A stretch of DNA of 64,000 nucleotides from Lewinellaceae bacterium (GCA_020636275.1 JACJYD010000007.1:62001-126000); one strand, 5' to 3'; positions 34,823 through 44,462 are shown, numbered from the stretch's first letter. Numbers and translations are program-made. The notes: a model not told the origin generated them from the letters alone.

Positions 34823-37744
34823 ATGATGAAATATTTTTCCTTTCTCTGTTTGGTCTTCTCGCTGAGCGTCGCACCCGCTTTCGCCCAGCGCGCCGACAAC
34901 CCCTTTTCCCAAGACCTCCAATGGCGTAATATCGGCCCCGCCAACATGATGGGCCGCATCGCCGCCATCGATGCCCTTGAAACTGACTACCGGCACGTGC
35001 TCTGCGCCACCGCCTCCGGCGGAGTGTTCAAATCGCTGAATGGCGGGATCACCTGGACGCCCATCTTCGACCGCTACGGCGCGGGCTCCATCGGCGCCGT
35101 GGCGCTGGACCAGGTCAATCCCGATATCATCTGGGTAGGTACGGGCGAAGCGGCTAACCGCAACAGCAGCGGCTGGGGAGACGGCATCTACCGCTCGGAC
35201 GACGGAGGGGAGACCTTTCAGCACCTCGGCCTGGAGACGACCCACCATATCGCCGGCATCGCGCTGGATCCCTATAACCCGGATGTCGCCTACGTGGCAG
35301 CCATTGGCCACTTGTGGGGCTACAGTGGCGATCGGGGCCTTTTCAAAACCATAGACGGCGGCAAAACCTGGACCAAACTGACCAACGGACTGCCCAACGA
35401 CGGCAAGACCGGCTGTACGGAGATCGCGATGCATCCTACCGACCCCAATACCCTTTTCGCGGGCTTTTACCACCGGCTCCGCGAGCCCTATTGGTTTACC
35501 AGCGGGGGAGAAAAAGGCGGTCTGTTCAAAAGTACCGATGGCGGACAAACCTGGCGCAAACTCACCGAGGGACTGCCTACCGGCGAAACGGGGATGATCG
35601 ATGTTTCCATTTGTAAAAAATTCCCAAATAGCATGGTCGCCGCCATCGAAGCCGATGAAAACCTGCCCGAAGGGGTGCCCGGCTCGGGAGTGTACCGCTC
35701 CGACGACGGCGGCGAGACCTGGACCTTCCTGCTCAAACACGCCGTGCGGCCGTTCTACCATGGCCAGATCGCCATCGACCCCATCGATCCCAACAATATC
35801 TACGTGGTGTCGAGAGACTTCCGGATCTCCCGCGATGGCGGCAAGACCTTTTCGGAACGGGATTGGCATGTCGACGGCGGCGACGACCACGATATGTGGA
35901 TCGCGCCTTACGATAACAAAATCCTATACCTCGCTACCGACCAGGGGCTGCGTCTGACGGTCGACGGTGGGGAGACCATTCTTTCTTTCAACAACATGGC
36001 CATCGGGCAATATTACGCCATCGGCGCCGATATGCGCGACCCCTACTGGGTGATCGGTGGGTTGCAGGACAACGGCCTTTGGATCGGTCCCAGCAACAGC
36101 CGGGAACCCCGCGGCATCCTCAACGAGCATAATACCTGGGTAGGGGAGGGCGACGGTTTCTACGCCCAGGTCGATCCCACCGACTGGCGCACCCTCTACA
36201 TCGTCAACCACGTGGGCTTTGCCAACCGCTTGAACCTCGAAACCCGCGAATACCGGTATATCACCCCGACGCCGGAAACGACGGTCAATTTTGCCGAATA
36301 CTTCGATCCCGATTTTCCCGAAACGCCCATAAAATATACGATCCAGCCCGGAGAGCATTGGTTTTACTGGGAATTCAAAGACCGGCCTTTGCTCACGCCC
36401 CAGTTCCGGTTTAATTGGTGCAGTCCACTGGTGCTGTCGCCCAACAACCCCCGCACCGTCTATTTCGCCGGAAATTACCTCTTCAAATCGGTCGACCGCG
36501 GCGATACCTGGCGCATCATCAGTCCCGACCTGTCGGGCAATGACCCGCAACACCGCAACCCATCGAAAAGCGGTCACCTGACCAACAGCGTGACCGGCGG
36601 GGAGAACCACTACACCATCGTCACCGTCGCCGAATCGCCCGTCAATGAGGCGGTGATCTGGGCAGGTACCGACGACGGATTTTTGCAGGTCAGTAAAAAT
36701 GGCGGCGCCACCTGGACCGAGGTCGGCCAATACATCCCCGGCCTGCCCGGACGCATCTGGGTGAGCCGGGTCGAACCCTCTCATTTTGTGGAAGGACGCT
36801 GCTACATCACCCTCGACCGCCACCGCAACGACGACATGCGGCCCTACGTCTTCGTGACCGAGGATTTCGGGGCTACCTGGAAAAACATCACGTCCAACCT
36901 GCCGGCCGGTTTCAGCACCTACGTCGTGCGGGAAGATCCGGTCAATCCCGACCTCCTGTTCGTCGGCACCGAAGAAGCCGTGCATTTCTCCTGGGACCGC
37001 GGTCGCATCTGGTACGAATTGATGGGGAATATGCCTACTGTGGCCGTCCACGACCTCCTCATCCACCCCCGTGACGGCGATCTGATCGCCGGTACCCACG
37101 GGCGCAGCATCTGGATCCTGGACGATCTGAGTCCGCTGCGGCAGCTGGACCGGGAGGTGTTGATCCAGCCGCTGCATCTGTTCGAAAGCCGGCCCGCCAC
37201 CAAGTGGCGATCGATCCATACCGGCAGGAAGCAGCCTTATTTTGAATTCCGGGGCGCCAATCCGCATCCCGGCGCCTGCGTCCAGTTCTACCTGCAGGAA
37301 ACGCCTGCCGATTCCGTGGTGGTTTCCGTATCCGACCCGTTCTCGCCCCATGCGGTAGCCTGGAAGGTGGCTGGTCACCAGGGCATCAACCGCTGCTACT
37401 GGGATTTCGAATTTCCACCCAGTGCCGAAGCCCGCGAAGCCATGTGGGACCATCTCGGCCTGGTGATCGAGACCCTGCAGGACCGGGTCAAAAGCAGGAC
37501 CTTGCAAGACACCCTGACGGTTATCGAGACGGCCTGGAATACCAAACCCCATGATACGGAGACCTTAAACGAGCTGCGGAAAAAGCTGGTAGATCAGTTT
37601 GCCGGCTACGCTTGGGGTCGCCCGCTTTTTGGGGAAAAATTAGAAAATTGGGAGGCGCCGGCGGGACGGTACCGGGTGAAAGTAGAGGCCAATGGTCGGC
37701 AGGCAGAGGGGTGGTTGGAGGTCAGGGAGGATCCGATGGAGTGA
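34823..37744 (+). CDS. Secreted sortilin/VPS10-like multi-bladed propeller protein (BNR-type), 973 aa
   Basis: A signal peptide (MMKYFSFLCLVFSLSVAPAFA) is followed by 8 or more BNR/sortilin repeats with the hallmark S-x-D-x-G-x-T-W (for example FKTIDGGKTWTKL, YRSDDGGETF, FKSTDGGQTWRK, SKNGGATWTEV). This architecture, often annotated as a glycosyl hydrolase or VPS10 protein, occurs widely in Bacteroidota; catalysis is not established. A C-terminal extension from about residue 760 (LHLFESRPATKW ... YRVKVEANGR) is FN3-like. It lacks a T9SS domain, so it is expected to remain periplasmic or be released. Confidence 0.85.
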   Translation: MMKYFSFLCLVFSLSVAPAFAQRADNPFSQDLQWRNIGPANMMGRIAAIDALETDYRHVLCATASGGVFKSLNGGITWTPIFDRYGAGSIGAVALDQVNPDIIWVGTGEAANRNSSGWGDGIYRSDDGGETFQHLGLETTHHIAGIALDPYNPDVAYVAAIGHLWGYSGDRGLFKTIDGGKTWTKLTNGLPNDGKTGCTEIAMHPTDPNTLFAGFYHRLREPYWFTSGGEKGGLFKSTDGGQTWRKLTEGLPTGETGMIDVSICKKFPNSMVAAIEADENLPEGVPGSGVYRSDDGGETWTFLLKHAVRPFYHGQIAIDPIDPNNIYVVSRDFRISRDGGKTFSERDWHVDGGDDHDMWIAPYDNKILYLATDQGLRLTVDGGETILSFNNMAIGQYYAIGADMRDPYWVIGGLQDNGLWIGPSNSREPRGILNEHNTWVGEGDGFYAQVDPTDWRTLYIVNHVGFANRLNLETREYRYITPTPETTVNFAEYFDPDFPETPIKYTIQPGEHWFYWEFKDRPLLTPQFRFNWCSPLVLSPNNPRTVYFAGNYLFKSVDRGDTWRIISPDLSGNDPQHRNPSKSGHLTNSVTGGENHYTIVTVAESPVNEAVIWAGTDDGFLQVSKNGGATWTEVGQYIPGLPGRIWVSRVEPSHFVEGRCYITLDRHRNDDMRPYVFVTEDFGATWKNITSNLPAGFSTYVVREDPVNPDLLFVGTEEAVHFSWDRGRIWYELMGNMPTVAVHDLLIHPRDGDLIAGTHGRSIWILDDLSPLRQLDREVLIQPLHLFESRPATKWRSIHTGRKQPYFEFRGANPHPGACVQFYLQETPADSVVVSVSDPFSPHAVAWKVAGHQGINRCYWDFEFPPSAEAREAMWDHLGLVIETLQDRVKSRTLQDTLTVIETAWNTKPHDTETLNELRKKLVDQFAGYAWGRPLFGEKLENWEAPAGRYRVKVEANGRQAEGWLEVREDPME

Positions 37745-37796
37745 GCCCCGAGAGGGGCGGAACGGATAGTGGTGTATGGAGTGTCTTTCAGATTCA

Positions 37797-38477
37797 TCAA
37801 ATTTTCTTTTTCCGAAAATAATACACCATCAACCCTGCCATCGCTACTGTCATTGCCCCGCCCATGCCGAGGTTAATGGTCAGAAAAACCAGGGGAACGA
37901 GCTCCAACACAAAGCCCACTCCGCCGAGCAGGCAGCAGCAGGCGTTGATCAGCAGGGCGTAACGGATAGTCTTTTGTAAACCCTTACCGGGAAACAAAGG
38001 AACTACAAAAAGCGTAGCCAGACCCAGGAATAGGGTCCACCCCAGCATATCGATGGCCAGGATGGCCGCATGCGGATTGGCTTGGAGGAACTGCCCGATG
38101 CCGTCCAGCGTGCCGGACAGTTCGCTTTGCCGAACGATGCTCAGTTGCAGGAAATAGTGGATGCCGGTCAGCACGGCAAACCCCAACCCGAAACTGGTCG
38201 CGATGCGGGAAAGCAGTTTTTTCTCCGCCGGCGCATCCTCGTGAATGGCGTGCAGCAGGACCAAAAAAACCGGCCCGAACAGCAGCATGGCCGATTGGGC
38301 CAGGTACTTGAACAACTGGTTGTGCGAGCGGGTGTATTCGAGGTAATCGGCCAGGTTGGTCCAGATAAAGAGCGGGGGATTGGCAGCAATGGCAATGAAA
38401 CAAACGGTGAAGAGCAAAAATAAAGCCGTACCTGCGGTGGCCGACCAGAATCCCAGGCGGTTAGATAAGGTGGTCAT
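37797..38477 (-). CDS. Polytopic membrane protein, 226 aa, DUF4386-like layout
   Basis: Six hydrophobic helices (about residues 11-32, 62-78, 92-112, 132-157, 168-190, 198-219) and a short basic tail (YYFRKKKI). The opening RLGFWSATAGTALFLLFTVC resembles the DUF4386 family, but I cannot confirm it. Function unknown. It is divergent from the lemA gene. Confidence 0.7.
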   Translation of the reverse strand: MTTLSNRLGFWSATAGTALFLLFTVCFIAIAANPPLFIWTNLADYLEYTRSHNQLFKYLAQSAMLLFGPVFLVLLHAIHEDAPAEKKLLSRIATSFGLGFAVLTGIHYFLQLSIVRQSELSGTLDGIGQFLQANPHAAILAIDMLGWTLFLGLATLFVVPLFPGKGLQKTIRYALLINACCCLLGGVGFVLELVPLVFLTINLGMGGAMTVAMAGLMVYYFRKKKI

Positions 38478-38615
38478 AGTTTTGGGACTGATATTCCTCC
38501 AAATTTACCTAAAAAAGGGCTATTCGTCGTTTTTTCTTGTCCCTCCCCGCAAGGTTCCGTAATTTCCCCAACGATCTTGAAATTTTCCTTCTTTTTTAAC
38601 CAAACCCCAACACAC

Positions 38616-39173
38616 ATGTTACTGATCGTTGGTTTAGTTGTTCTCGCATTCTTTTTCTACGGCATAATGCTCTATAACAAAGGCGTACGCCTCCGCAATC
38701 TGGTCGACGAGTCCTGGAGCGGGATTTCCGTGCAGCTCAAACGGCGCTATGACCTCATTCCCAACCTCGTCAGCACCGTGAAGGGCTATGCCAAGCACGA
38801 GCAGGAAACCCTGGAGAAGGTCATCCAATTGCGCAACCAGGCCCAGTCCCTGGGTTCCGGAAAAGGCAATATCGGCGACCAGATCGAGGCCGAAAAAGCC
38901 CTTAGCGCCGGTGTACGCGGCATCTTCGCATTGGCGGAAAACTACCCCGACCTGAAGGCCAATACCAATTTCCTGGAACTGCAACGCACCCTGGCCGATG
39001 TGGAAGACAGCCTGGAAAAGGCTCGCCGGTACTACAACGCCGTCGTGCGCGACAACAATACCTTTACCGAAACTTTCCCCTCCGTGATCATCGCGCGCAT
39101 GTTCGGCTTTGAAAAGGAAGCCTTCTTCGAAGTGGAAGAACGCGAACGGGAAAACGTGAAAGTGGAGTTTTGA
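38616..39173 (+). CDS. LemA family protein
   Basis: The ATG at 38616 begins a single N-terminal transmembrane anchor (MLLIVGLVVLAFFFYGIM); the ORF start at the TTG 38577 is not supported. The coiled-coil body carries the LemA signature: LVDESWSGISVQLKRRYDLI, PNLVSTVKGYAKHEQETLE and ARRYYNAVVRDNNTF with the terminal MFGFEKEAFFEVEE. 185 aa, standard length. Role unclear in bacteria; found next to a DUF2207 gene here, as commonly seen. Confidence 0.93.
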   Translation: MLLIVGLVVLAFFFYGIMLYNKGVRLRNLVDESWSGISVQLKRRYDLIPNLVSTVKGYAKHEQETLEKVIQLRNQAQSLGSGKGNIGDQIEAEKALSAGVRGIFALAENYPDLKANTNFLELQRTLADVEDSLEKARRYYNAVVRDNNTFTETFPSVIIARMFGFEKEAFFEVEERERENVKVEF

Positions 39174-39184
39174 ACGCTTTTATT

Positions 39185-40885
39185 ATGATACAAGATATTG
39201 TAAATACAAGGCGGCCCTCGGTCGCCTTGTATTTGATATGCGGCCTGCTCCTGCTGGCCCTGCCGGCAAAGGCCGAATATTTTTCCATTGAAAACTACCG
39301 GGTCGATATCAAGGTCAATCCCTCCGGCGATTTTTGGGTCGAAGAGACGATCGATGTCTTGTTCACCGAACCCCGGCACGGGATCTTTCGCGTACTGCCC
39401 TACAAGTATAAGATTGACGATAAGGTCCAAAAGGTCAAGATCAGCAACATCCAGGTCGACGGCTGGCAGGCGGACAAGACGTGGGACGGACAGTTTCTCA
39501 CCCTTCGCATCGGCGATGCCGACCGGTATGTAGACGGTCCTCAGCGCTACGTCATCCGCTACAAGGTGAAGGGCGCCTGGCTCTTCCTTCCGGAACATAC
39601 GGAATTCTATTGGAACGTGATCGGCGATCAATGGCAAACCACGATCAAAAAGGTGGAATACCGGATCGAATTCTTCAATTCTCCCTCGCTTACGGACCAG
39701 GATTATAAGGTCTACACCGGCCGCTATGGTACGCAGGGCAAGGAAGCGACCATCTATTACCGGGGCGGCGCCATCGCCGGACAGAGCTTGTCCGAACTGG
39801 GGCCGGGGGAAGGGTTGACCGTTGCCGTTCGCCTGCCAATCGATTATATCCATCGCCCCACCGCGACCGAATTGTTCCTGCAGCGCTATGGCTTGCTGGT
39901 CCTGCCGCTTTTCTTGTTGGGCTTTATTACCTGGCTCTGGGCCCGGTTTGGCCGGGATGAGAAAAAAGTGCTGGTCGTGCAATATTACCCTCCGGAAAAT
40001 TTTAATCCCTCCGAGGCGGGCGCCTTCATCGATCACAAAGTCGACAATCGCGACCTCATTGCGCTCATTCCGTATTGGGGTGCAGAAGGTTTCCTGGAAA
40101 TGTCGGAAAAGCAGGACAAAGGCTTGCTGTTTACGTCCAAGGATTACGAATTCAAAATGCTGAAGGAACTACCGGCTGACCGGCCCCGTTACGAAACCAC
40201 GGTGTTCAACGGCTTATTTCAGTCGGGCGATGTGGTGCGGCTCAGCGATCTGAAAGATACGTTTTACAGCACCATGTCGGCCGCGCGATCCTTGCTGAAA
40301 AGCGACATTCAAAGCCGAAGGCTGTATACCCCGCGCTCGCGCCAGCTCTTCCAGTTGATGCCCCTTGCAGGGGTGCTGGGTGTCCTGATCGCCGTGCTCT
40401 TTTTCGTGATCGGGCAGGTACCGGCGGGAATCGGGATGGTCGTTTTCGCGATCGCCAGTTTTGCCCTGATCTACCCCATGCTTCGCCGGTCGACGGAAGG
40501 TTCGGAGATCTATGAGCACTTGCGGGGTTTCCGGGAATTTATCAGACGGGCCGACCAGCCTCGCCTGGAACGTCTGCTGAAGGACGATCCGTCCTATTTC
40601 GACAAAACCCTGCCCTATGCCATTGCCTTTAACATGGCAGCAGCCTGGGGTAAGAAGTTCGACGGGCTCTTCACGGAGCCGCCGTCCTGGTACCACGGCT
40701 ACTACGTCGGGCATGCCTATGGGAGCTCGTTCAGTACCTTTACCCAGGATTTTACCAGCAGTATGCGAGAGGTGCAGAGCGCCTTTACCAGCCAACCGAG
40801 CAGCTCTGGCGGCGGCAGTTTTGGCGGTGGAGGAGGCGGCTTCTCCGGCGGCGGATTCGGCGGCGGAGGCGGGGGGAGTTGGTGA
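39185..40885 (+). CDS. DUF2207 domain-containing membrane protein with Gly-rich tail
   Basis: A signal peptide (LYLICGLLLLALPAKA) precedes an N-terminal DUF2207 beta domain (residues about 20-230: IENYRVDIKVNPSGDFWVEE). Two transmembrane clusters follow (LLVLPLFLLGFITWLWARFG near residue 245 and around 410-440 GVLIAVLFFVIG ... VFAIASFALIYP). The last 30 residues are almost only Gly and Ser (GGGGFSGGGFGGGGGG). It begins 12 bp after lemA; the pair is probably co-translated. Such pairs are widespread, of unknown function. Confidence 0.9.
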   Translation: MIQDIVNTRRPSVALYLICGLLLLALPAKAEYFSIENYRVDIKVNPSGDFWVEETIDVLFTEPRHGIFRVLPYKYKIDDKVQKVKISNIQVDGWQADKTWDGQFLTLRIGDADRYVDGPQRYVIRYKVKGAWLFLPEHTEFYWNVIGDQWQTTIKKVEYRIEFFNSPSLTDQDYKVYTGRYGTQGKEATIYYRGGAIAGQSLSELGPGEGLTVAVRLPIDYIHRPTATELFLQRYGLLVLPLFLLGFITWLWARFGRDEKKVLVVQYYPPENFNPSEAGAFIDHKVDNRDLIALIPYWGAEGFLEMSEKQDKGLLFTSKDYEFKMLKELPADRPRYETTVFNGLFQSGDVVRLSDLKDTFYSTMSAARSLLKSDIQSRRLYTPRSRQLFQLMPLAGVLGVLIAVLFFVIGQVPAGIGMVVFAIASFALIYPMLRRSTEGSEIYEHLRGFREFIRRADQPRLERLLKDDPSYFDKTLPYAIAFNMAAAWGKKFDGLFTEPPSWYHGYYVGHAYGSSFSTFTQDFTSSMREVQSAFTSQPSSSGGGSFGGGGGGFSGGGFGGGGGGSW

Positions 40886-40891
40886 GGTTAG

Positions 40892-40920
40892 TTTTTAAGT
40901 TTATAAGGGTATAAGTTTTT
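40892..40920 (+). repeat. Copy of the TTATAAGGGTATAAG repeat
   Basis: The same word as at 9211-9238, 9284-9312 and 10946-10970. It follows the DUF2207 stop and sits 10 bases before the next inverted repeat element. Confidence 0.75.
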
Positions 40921-40930
40921 GTGGAGATTG

Positions 40931-41026
40931 ACCGCAAAGACGCTAAGGACGCAAAGACGTTATGTTTTTACAATTGCTCTTTATTGTAAAAGTCCATTGT
41001 CTTTGCGTCCTTAGCGCCTTAGCGGT
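40931..41026. repeat. Inverted repeat element, ACCGCAAAGACGCTAAGGAC family, copy 2
   Basis: Arms 40931-40958 and 40999-41026 pair with a few mismatches near the outer ends; the inner part has a second hairpin (TTTTTACAAT / ATTGTAAAA). The right arm overlaps the last codon and stop of the MFS gene at 41019. Confidence 0.88.
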
Positions 41027-42215
41027 TTATTTTTTTGTCAGAAAAGTAGAAGGCTGTCATTAACAGGGAAGCCAAAAGTGCCATCACCGATCCGAAATAG
41101 AAAGCAGCGGTAGACCCCACTTTGTCATAAAGGGTGCCCGCAATGAGACTCGCAGGTAAAAGCGTGATCCCCAACAGGGCGTGATACAGCCCGAAGCCCG
41201 TGCCCTTGGTCTCTTTCCCCAAAAAATCGGACACCAGGGCCTTTTGATTGCCATCGGTCAGGGCGCTGTAGAGGCCGTAGGCGGCGAAAAGGAGGAAGAT
41301 AGGCCCCACGGCGCTGAATCTTCCAAATCCAAAATACACGACGGAATAGATCAGGTAGCCGGCGATCAGCAGGCGCTCGCGGCCGACGCGGTCGCTCAGC
41401 CGTCCGAAAGGTACGGCAAAGAGCACGGACACACCATTAAAGACCAGGTATGCAAAGGGCACATAAGCCACTTTGATGCCCGTTTCACTCGCCTTCACCA
41501 GCAAGAGGGCATCGGTCGAATTGCCCAGGGTGAAGACGAAGATGATCGCCAGGAACCAATAGAACCGCCTGGGCAATTGGGCGAATCGGAATTGAAACCC
41601 TCCCTCTTTTTTTTCCCCTTTTACTTCTTTTATAAACAAGGCGATGGTCAGCACTCCTAAAATGGCGGGGATGGTGGCGATGAGGAAAATCGTCGTGTAG
41701 GATTCGGGCAGGCGGGTTAGTAAAAAGAAGGCGATAAGCGGGCCGACGATGGCGCCGCTGTTATCCATGGCTTTATGGAAGCCGAAACTCTTCCCGGCTT
41801 CATTGTTTTGAACCGATCCTGCGATCAGGCTGTCGCGTGGTGCGGTGCGAAAGCCTTTCCCCGCCCGTTCGATAAAGCGCAGCACCAGCACCTGCCAGGG
41901 TCGCACCACCTGGCTGTAAATGGGGGTGATGAGGGCCGTGATCCCGTAGCCCAGCAGCATAAAGGGTTTATTTTTTCCCAGTTTATCGCTCCAGAATCCG
42001 GAAAACGCCTTCAACAGGGAGGCTGTGCTCTCCGCGATGCCTTCGATGAGGGCGAGGGTCGTCTTGGAAGCACCGATCGACAGGAGGAATAAGGGCATGA
42101 CACTGTACACCATCTTGGTGGAAGTGTCGGTGAGGAAGCTGGTCAGCCCTGCGAAGAAGACGTTTCGCTCCAGGCCCAGGATCTTTTCTGCCGGTTCAGG
42201 CGCTTTTTTTTCCAT
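41019..42215 (-). CDS. Major facilitator superfamily transporter
   Basis: The 398-aa inner-membrane protein has 12 hydrophobic segments. The motif-A-like GFWSDKLGKNKPFMLLGYG follows helix 2, and a second copy, FGRLSDRVGRERLL, occurs in the C-terminal half. The mid-protein ERAGKGFRTAPRDSLI is like the signature of MFS tetracycline/multidrug-type exporters. Substrate unknown. Its 3' end runs into repeat copy 2. It is divergent from the cytochrome operon at 42403. Confidence 0.88.
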   Translation of the reverse strand: MEKKAPEPAEKILGLERNVFFAGLTSFLTDTSTKMVYSVMPLFLLSIGASKTTLALIEGIAESTASLLKAFSGFWSDKLGKNKPFMLLGYGITALITPIYSQVVRPWQVLVLRFIERAGKGFRTAPRDSLIAGSVQNNEAGKSFGFHKAMDNSGAIVGPLIAFFLLTRLPESYTTIFLIATIPAILGVLTIALFIKEVKGEKKEGGFQFRFAQLPRRFYWFLAIIFVFTLGNSTDALLLVKASETGIKVAYVPFAYLVFNGVSVLFAVPFGRLSDRVGRERLLIAGYLIYSVVYFGFGRFSAVGPIFLLFAAYGLYSALTDGNQKALVSDFLGKETKGTGFGLYHALLGITLLPASLIAGTLYDKVGSTAAFYFGSVMALLASLLMTAFYFSDKKINR

Positions 42216-42279
42216 AAAGACAAAAATACAGGAATAAATGAGAGGCGAAAACCCTTGTCAATAAAGCATTCTTTGATGC

Positions 42280-42310
42280 TGCGACAAAAGTGTAAGTCTA
42301 TGCGACAAAA
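42280..42310 (+). promoter_or_regulatory. Two direct repeats TGCGACAAAA spaced 21 bp, candidate operator
   Basis: TGCGACAAAA occurs at 42280-42289 and again at 42301-42310, exactly 21 bp apart (two turns of helix), the geometry of AraC-type half-sites. A CATCTTTG word 40 bp downstream matches the Bacteroidota -7 box (TAnnTTTG) at all but one position. The pair lies between the MFS start and the cytochrome operon. The AraC-type hybrid regulator at 44463 is a candidate binder; this is inference. Confidence 0.4.
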
Positions 42311-42402
42311 TTGATATCCCTTCGGGGCGCCCAGCCCCCATCTTTGCCTCTGTCAACGCGATTTCGAATTCGCTTCCAGTATTTCACCAAAAAACAAATT
42401 TT

Positions 42403-43371
42403 ATGAAAAAGGTACTGAAATGGACGGGGATTGTGCTAGGGACCCTGATCCTGATCATTCTGATCCTGGCGGCATGGATCCAGTTTTCTGCAACGCCCAA
42501 GCATGAGGTAAAGCCGGTGGATATAGTATTGCCGACCGACTCCCTGAGCCTGGCGAGAGGTCAGAAGATCGTCACCACGATATGTGCGTACTGTCACCTG
42601 GGGGAGGATGGCAAGTTGAGCGGCAAGATGATCTCCCCGGCTTCCGAACCGGGATTTGGCGAATTGTGGTCAGCTAACATCACTCAGCACCCAACCAAAG
42701 GGATTGGAAGTTACACCGATGGCGAACTGGCCTATCTTCTGCGTACGGGGGTAAACAGAGACGGCCGGATGTCAGGAATAATGATGCGTTTTCCGAAGAT
42801 GAGTGACGCGGATGTAGCCGCTCTTATCGCTTATTTGCGTTCGGATGCAGGCATTGTCCAGCCGTCTGAAGCCGTACACCCCTTTCCGGAATATCCCAAT
42901 AAGTTCTTGGGTAAGTTCCTGACCAAGATTGGGGTGTTTGACCCATTGCCATACGATGGAACCCCCATCACCACACCCGATCCTTCGGACCAGGTAGCAT
43001 ACGGACGCTATCTCAGCACGGGAGTTTACGAGTGTTTCGTTTGTCATTCAGCCAGTTTTGAGACCAATAACGAATTGGATCCCGAAAAGTCGGCTAATTA
43101 CTTTGGTGGCGGCAACCTCATTACGGATGATGAATTCAATAATGTTCCTTCCCGGAATATCACTCCGAGTAAAACACACGGTATCGGCAACTGGACAGCC
43201 GAGCAGTTCTCCGCCGCTATTCGTACCGGCGTTCGTCCCGACGGCTCGATGCTCAAGGTTCAAATGCCCCGTTTTGCCAATTTGGACGAGCAGGAGGTTG
43301 CGGCCATCTGGGCCTACCTGCAAACGGTTCCGGCCATCGATACCGATCCATTGGCAACTGATTCCAAATAG
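42403..43371 (+). CDS. Membrane-anchored diheme c-type cytochrome
   Basis: The 322-aa protein has an N-terminal uncleaved anchor (MKKVLKWTGIVLGTLILIIL) and two class-I cytochrome c domains: heme-binding CAYCH at about residues 62-66 and CFVCH about residue 212. Likely distal ligands are the Met residues of the GRMSGIMMRF and GSMLKVQMPRF segments. It probably shuttles electrons in the periplasm, similar to subunits of alcohol/aldehyde dehydrogenases. First gene of a short plus-strand run: cytochrome, 43398, 43854, then the hybrid regulator. Confidence 0.92.
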   Translation: MKKVLKWTGIVLGTLILIILILAAWIQFSATPKHEVKPVDIVLPTDSLSLARGQKIVTTICAYCHLGEDGKLSGKMISPASEPGFGELWSANITQHPTKGIGSYTDGELAYLLRTGVNRDGRMSGIMMRFPKMSDADVAALIAYLRSDAGIVQPSEAVHPFPEYPNKFLGKFLTKIGVFDPLPYDGTPITTPDPSDQVAYGRYLSTGVYECFVCHSASFETNNELDPEKSANYFGGGNLITDDEFNNVPSRNITPSKTHGIGNWTAEQFSAAIRTGVRPDGSMLKVQMPRFANLDEQEVAAIWAYLQTVPAIDTDPLATDSK

Positions 43372-43397
43372 CCATTTCACACTTAAAAAGCACTGAT

Positions 43398-43811
43398 ATG
43401 AAAAAGCTCCAATGGTGGATGCGTATCGTTGGCGGGTTTTACCTGCTGCTCACACTGATGAATTTGTTCTTGCTGTTTGGCACCCCTGATTCTTTTGGAA
43501 GTAACCTTCCCGAACCCATGTCTTCAGATCCGCTGGCCGTTCGGTCATTTATCGACGCCTGGATGGTCTTCATTTTCGAGTTGGGCGTATTGGGCGCCAT
43601 GTTGCTGTATGGCTCCGGAAAACCGGCCGGTAGCCGGCTCCTGGTGTTGACGGTAATCTTTGCAGAAGTATTTCGCGGCATCGTTGCCGATGCGATCTGG
43701 ATCACGCGGGGCTATTCCGCTTCCGGCTACATTCCGTTCATTGTTATTCACCTGGTCATTATCGTTACCGGTTGGTTGTTCCTTCAGCAGGCCGGTAAAG
43801 AGGCAAATTAA
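43398..43811 (+). CDS. Small four-helix membrane protein, 137 aa
   Basis: Four hydrophobic segments (about residues 8-26, 51-68, 77-92, 112-130), opening MKKLQWWMRIVGGFYLLLTL. It resembles BphX-like proteins by length and layout, but I cannot assign it. It sits 27 bp after the cytochrome gene and precedes a SnoaL-like gene, so it is probably in the same operon. Confidence 0.72.
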   Translation: MKKLQWWMRIVGGFYLLLTLMNLFLLFGTPDSFGSNLPEPMSSDPLAVRSFIDAWMVFIFELGVLGAMLLYGSGKPAGSRLLVLTVIFAEVFRGIVADAIWITRGYSASGYIPFIVIHLVIIVTGWLFLQQAGKEAN

Positions 43812-43853
43812 TTGTAAACCCCATTTTCTTAAATTTTTTTAATCATTTCAATC

Positions 43854-44336
43854 ATGAAAACTTTAGTAAGCGCAAGTATCCAAATCCTTTCCCTGGTTAT
43901 CCTCCTCTTTTCCGTCAATACTCTGAGCGCACAAACGGCTGCGGATGAAAAGGCGATCAACGACCTGTTCACCAAAGTTGTCAAACTGAACGAAACGGGA
44001 GATATTGATGGCATTGTTAGCTTTTACTCGGAGAATACTACGGCCATCTTTTACAATGGCATGGTAGTAAACGGCAGAGAGGCTCTCCGCGAAACCATGA
44101 AGCAGTATCTGGAGTACCAAAACCCGGAGGATACCATGGAATTGGAGAAAACCTCAGTTCGCTTTCTCGATGCAAACCATGCCGTTTTGTTGTACTCCAT
44201 GCATGGCGTCACGGTTATGGAAGGGCAGAAAATGGACTGGAAAGGCGTCGGTACGGCCGTTTTGGTACGAAAAGGCAGTGGTTGGCTGATCGAACTCAAC
44301 CAAGATACCCCCCTGATGGAAATGCCCGGTCAATAA
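43854..44336 (+). CDS. SnoaL-like/DUF4440 protein with signal peptide
   Basis: A signal peptide (LSLVILLFSVNTLSAQ) is followed by an NTF2/SnoaL-type fold (AADEKAINDLFTKVVKLNET, IVSFYSENTTAIFYNGMVVN and GVGTAVLVRKGSGWLIELNQ). At 160 aa this is typical for DUF4440 members. Periplasmic location expected. Substrate unknown. It lies 42 bp after the 43398 gene in the same direction. Confidence 0.86.
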   Translation: MKTLVSASIQILSLVILLFSVNTLSAQTAADEKAINDLFTKVVKLNETGDIDGIVSFYSENTTAIFYNGMVVNGREALRETMKQYLEYQNPEDTMELEKTSVRFLDANHAVLLYSMHGVTVMEGQKMDWKGVGTAVLVRKGSGWLIELNQDTPLMEMPGQ

Positions 44337-44462
44337 GCCTTTTTCATTATTTGTATTATCAGTGTGAAATGAGTGGTGGGAGAATGCTTTTCTCCTGCCG
44401 CTTTTTTTATTTAAATTGGGAGCCGGAATGCTGTTATTCCCCAAAAAAACTACTTTCCGGCT

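Noticed and set aside
35924..37552. 542-codon minus-strand open frame
   Set aside because: Antisense shadow of the sortilin-like propeller gene; composition is biased and no motifs are seen.
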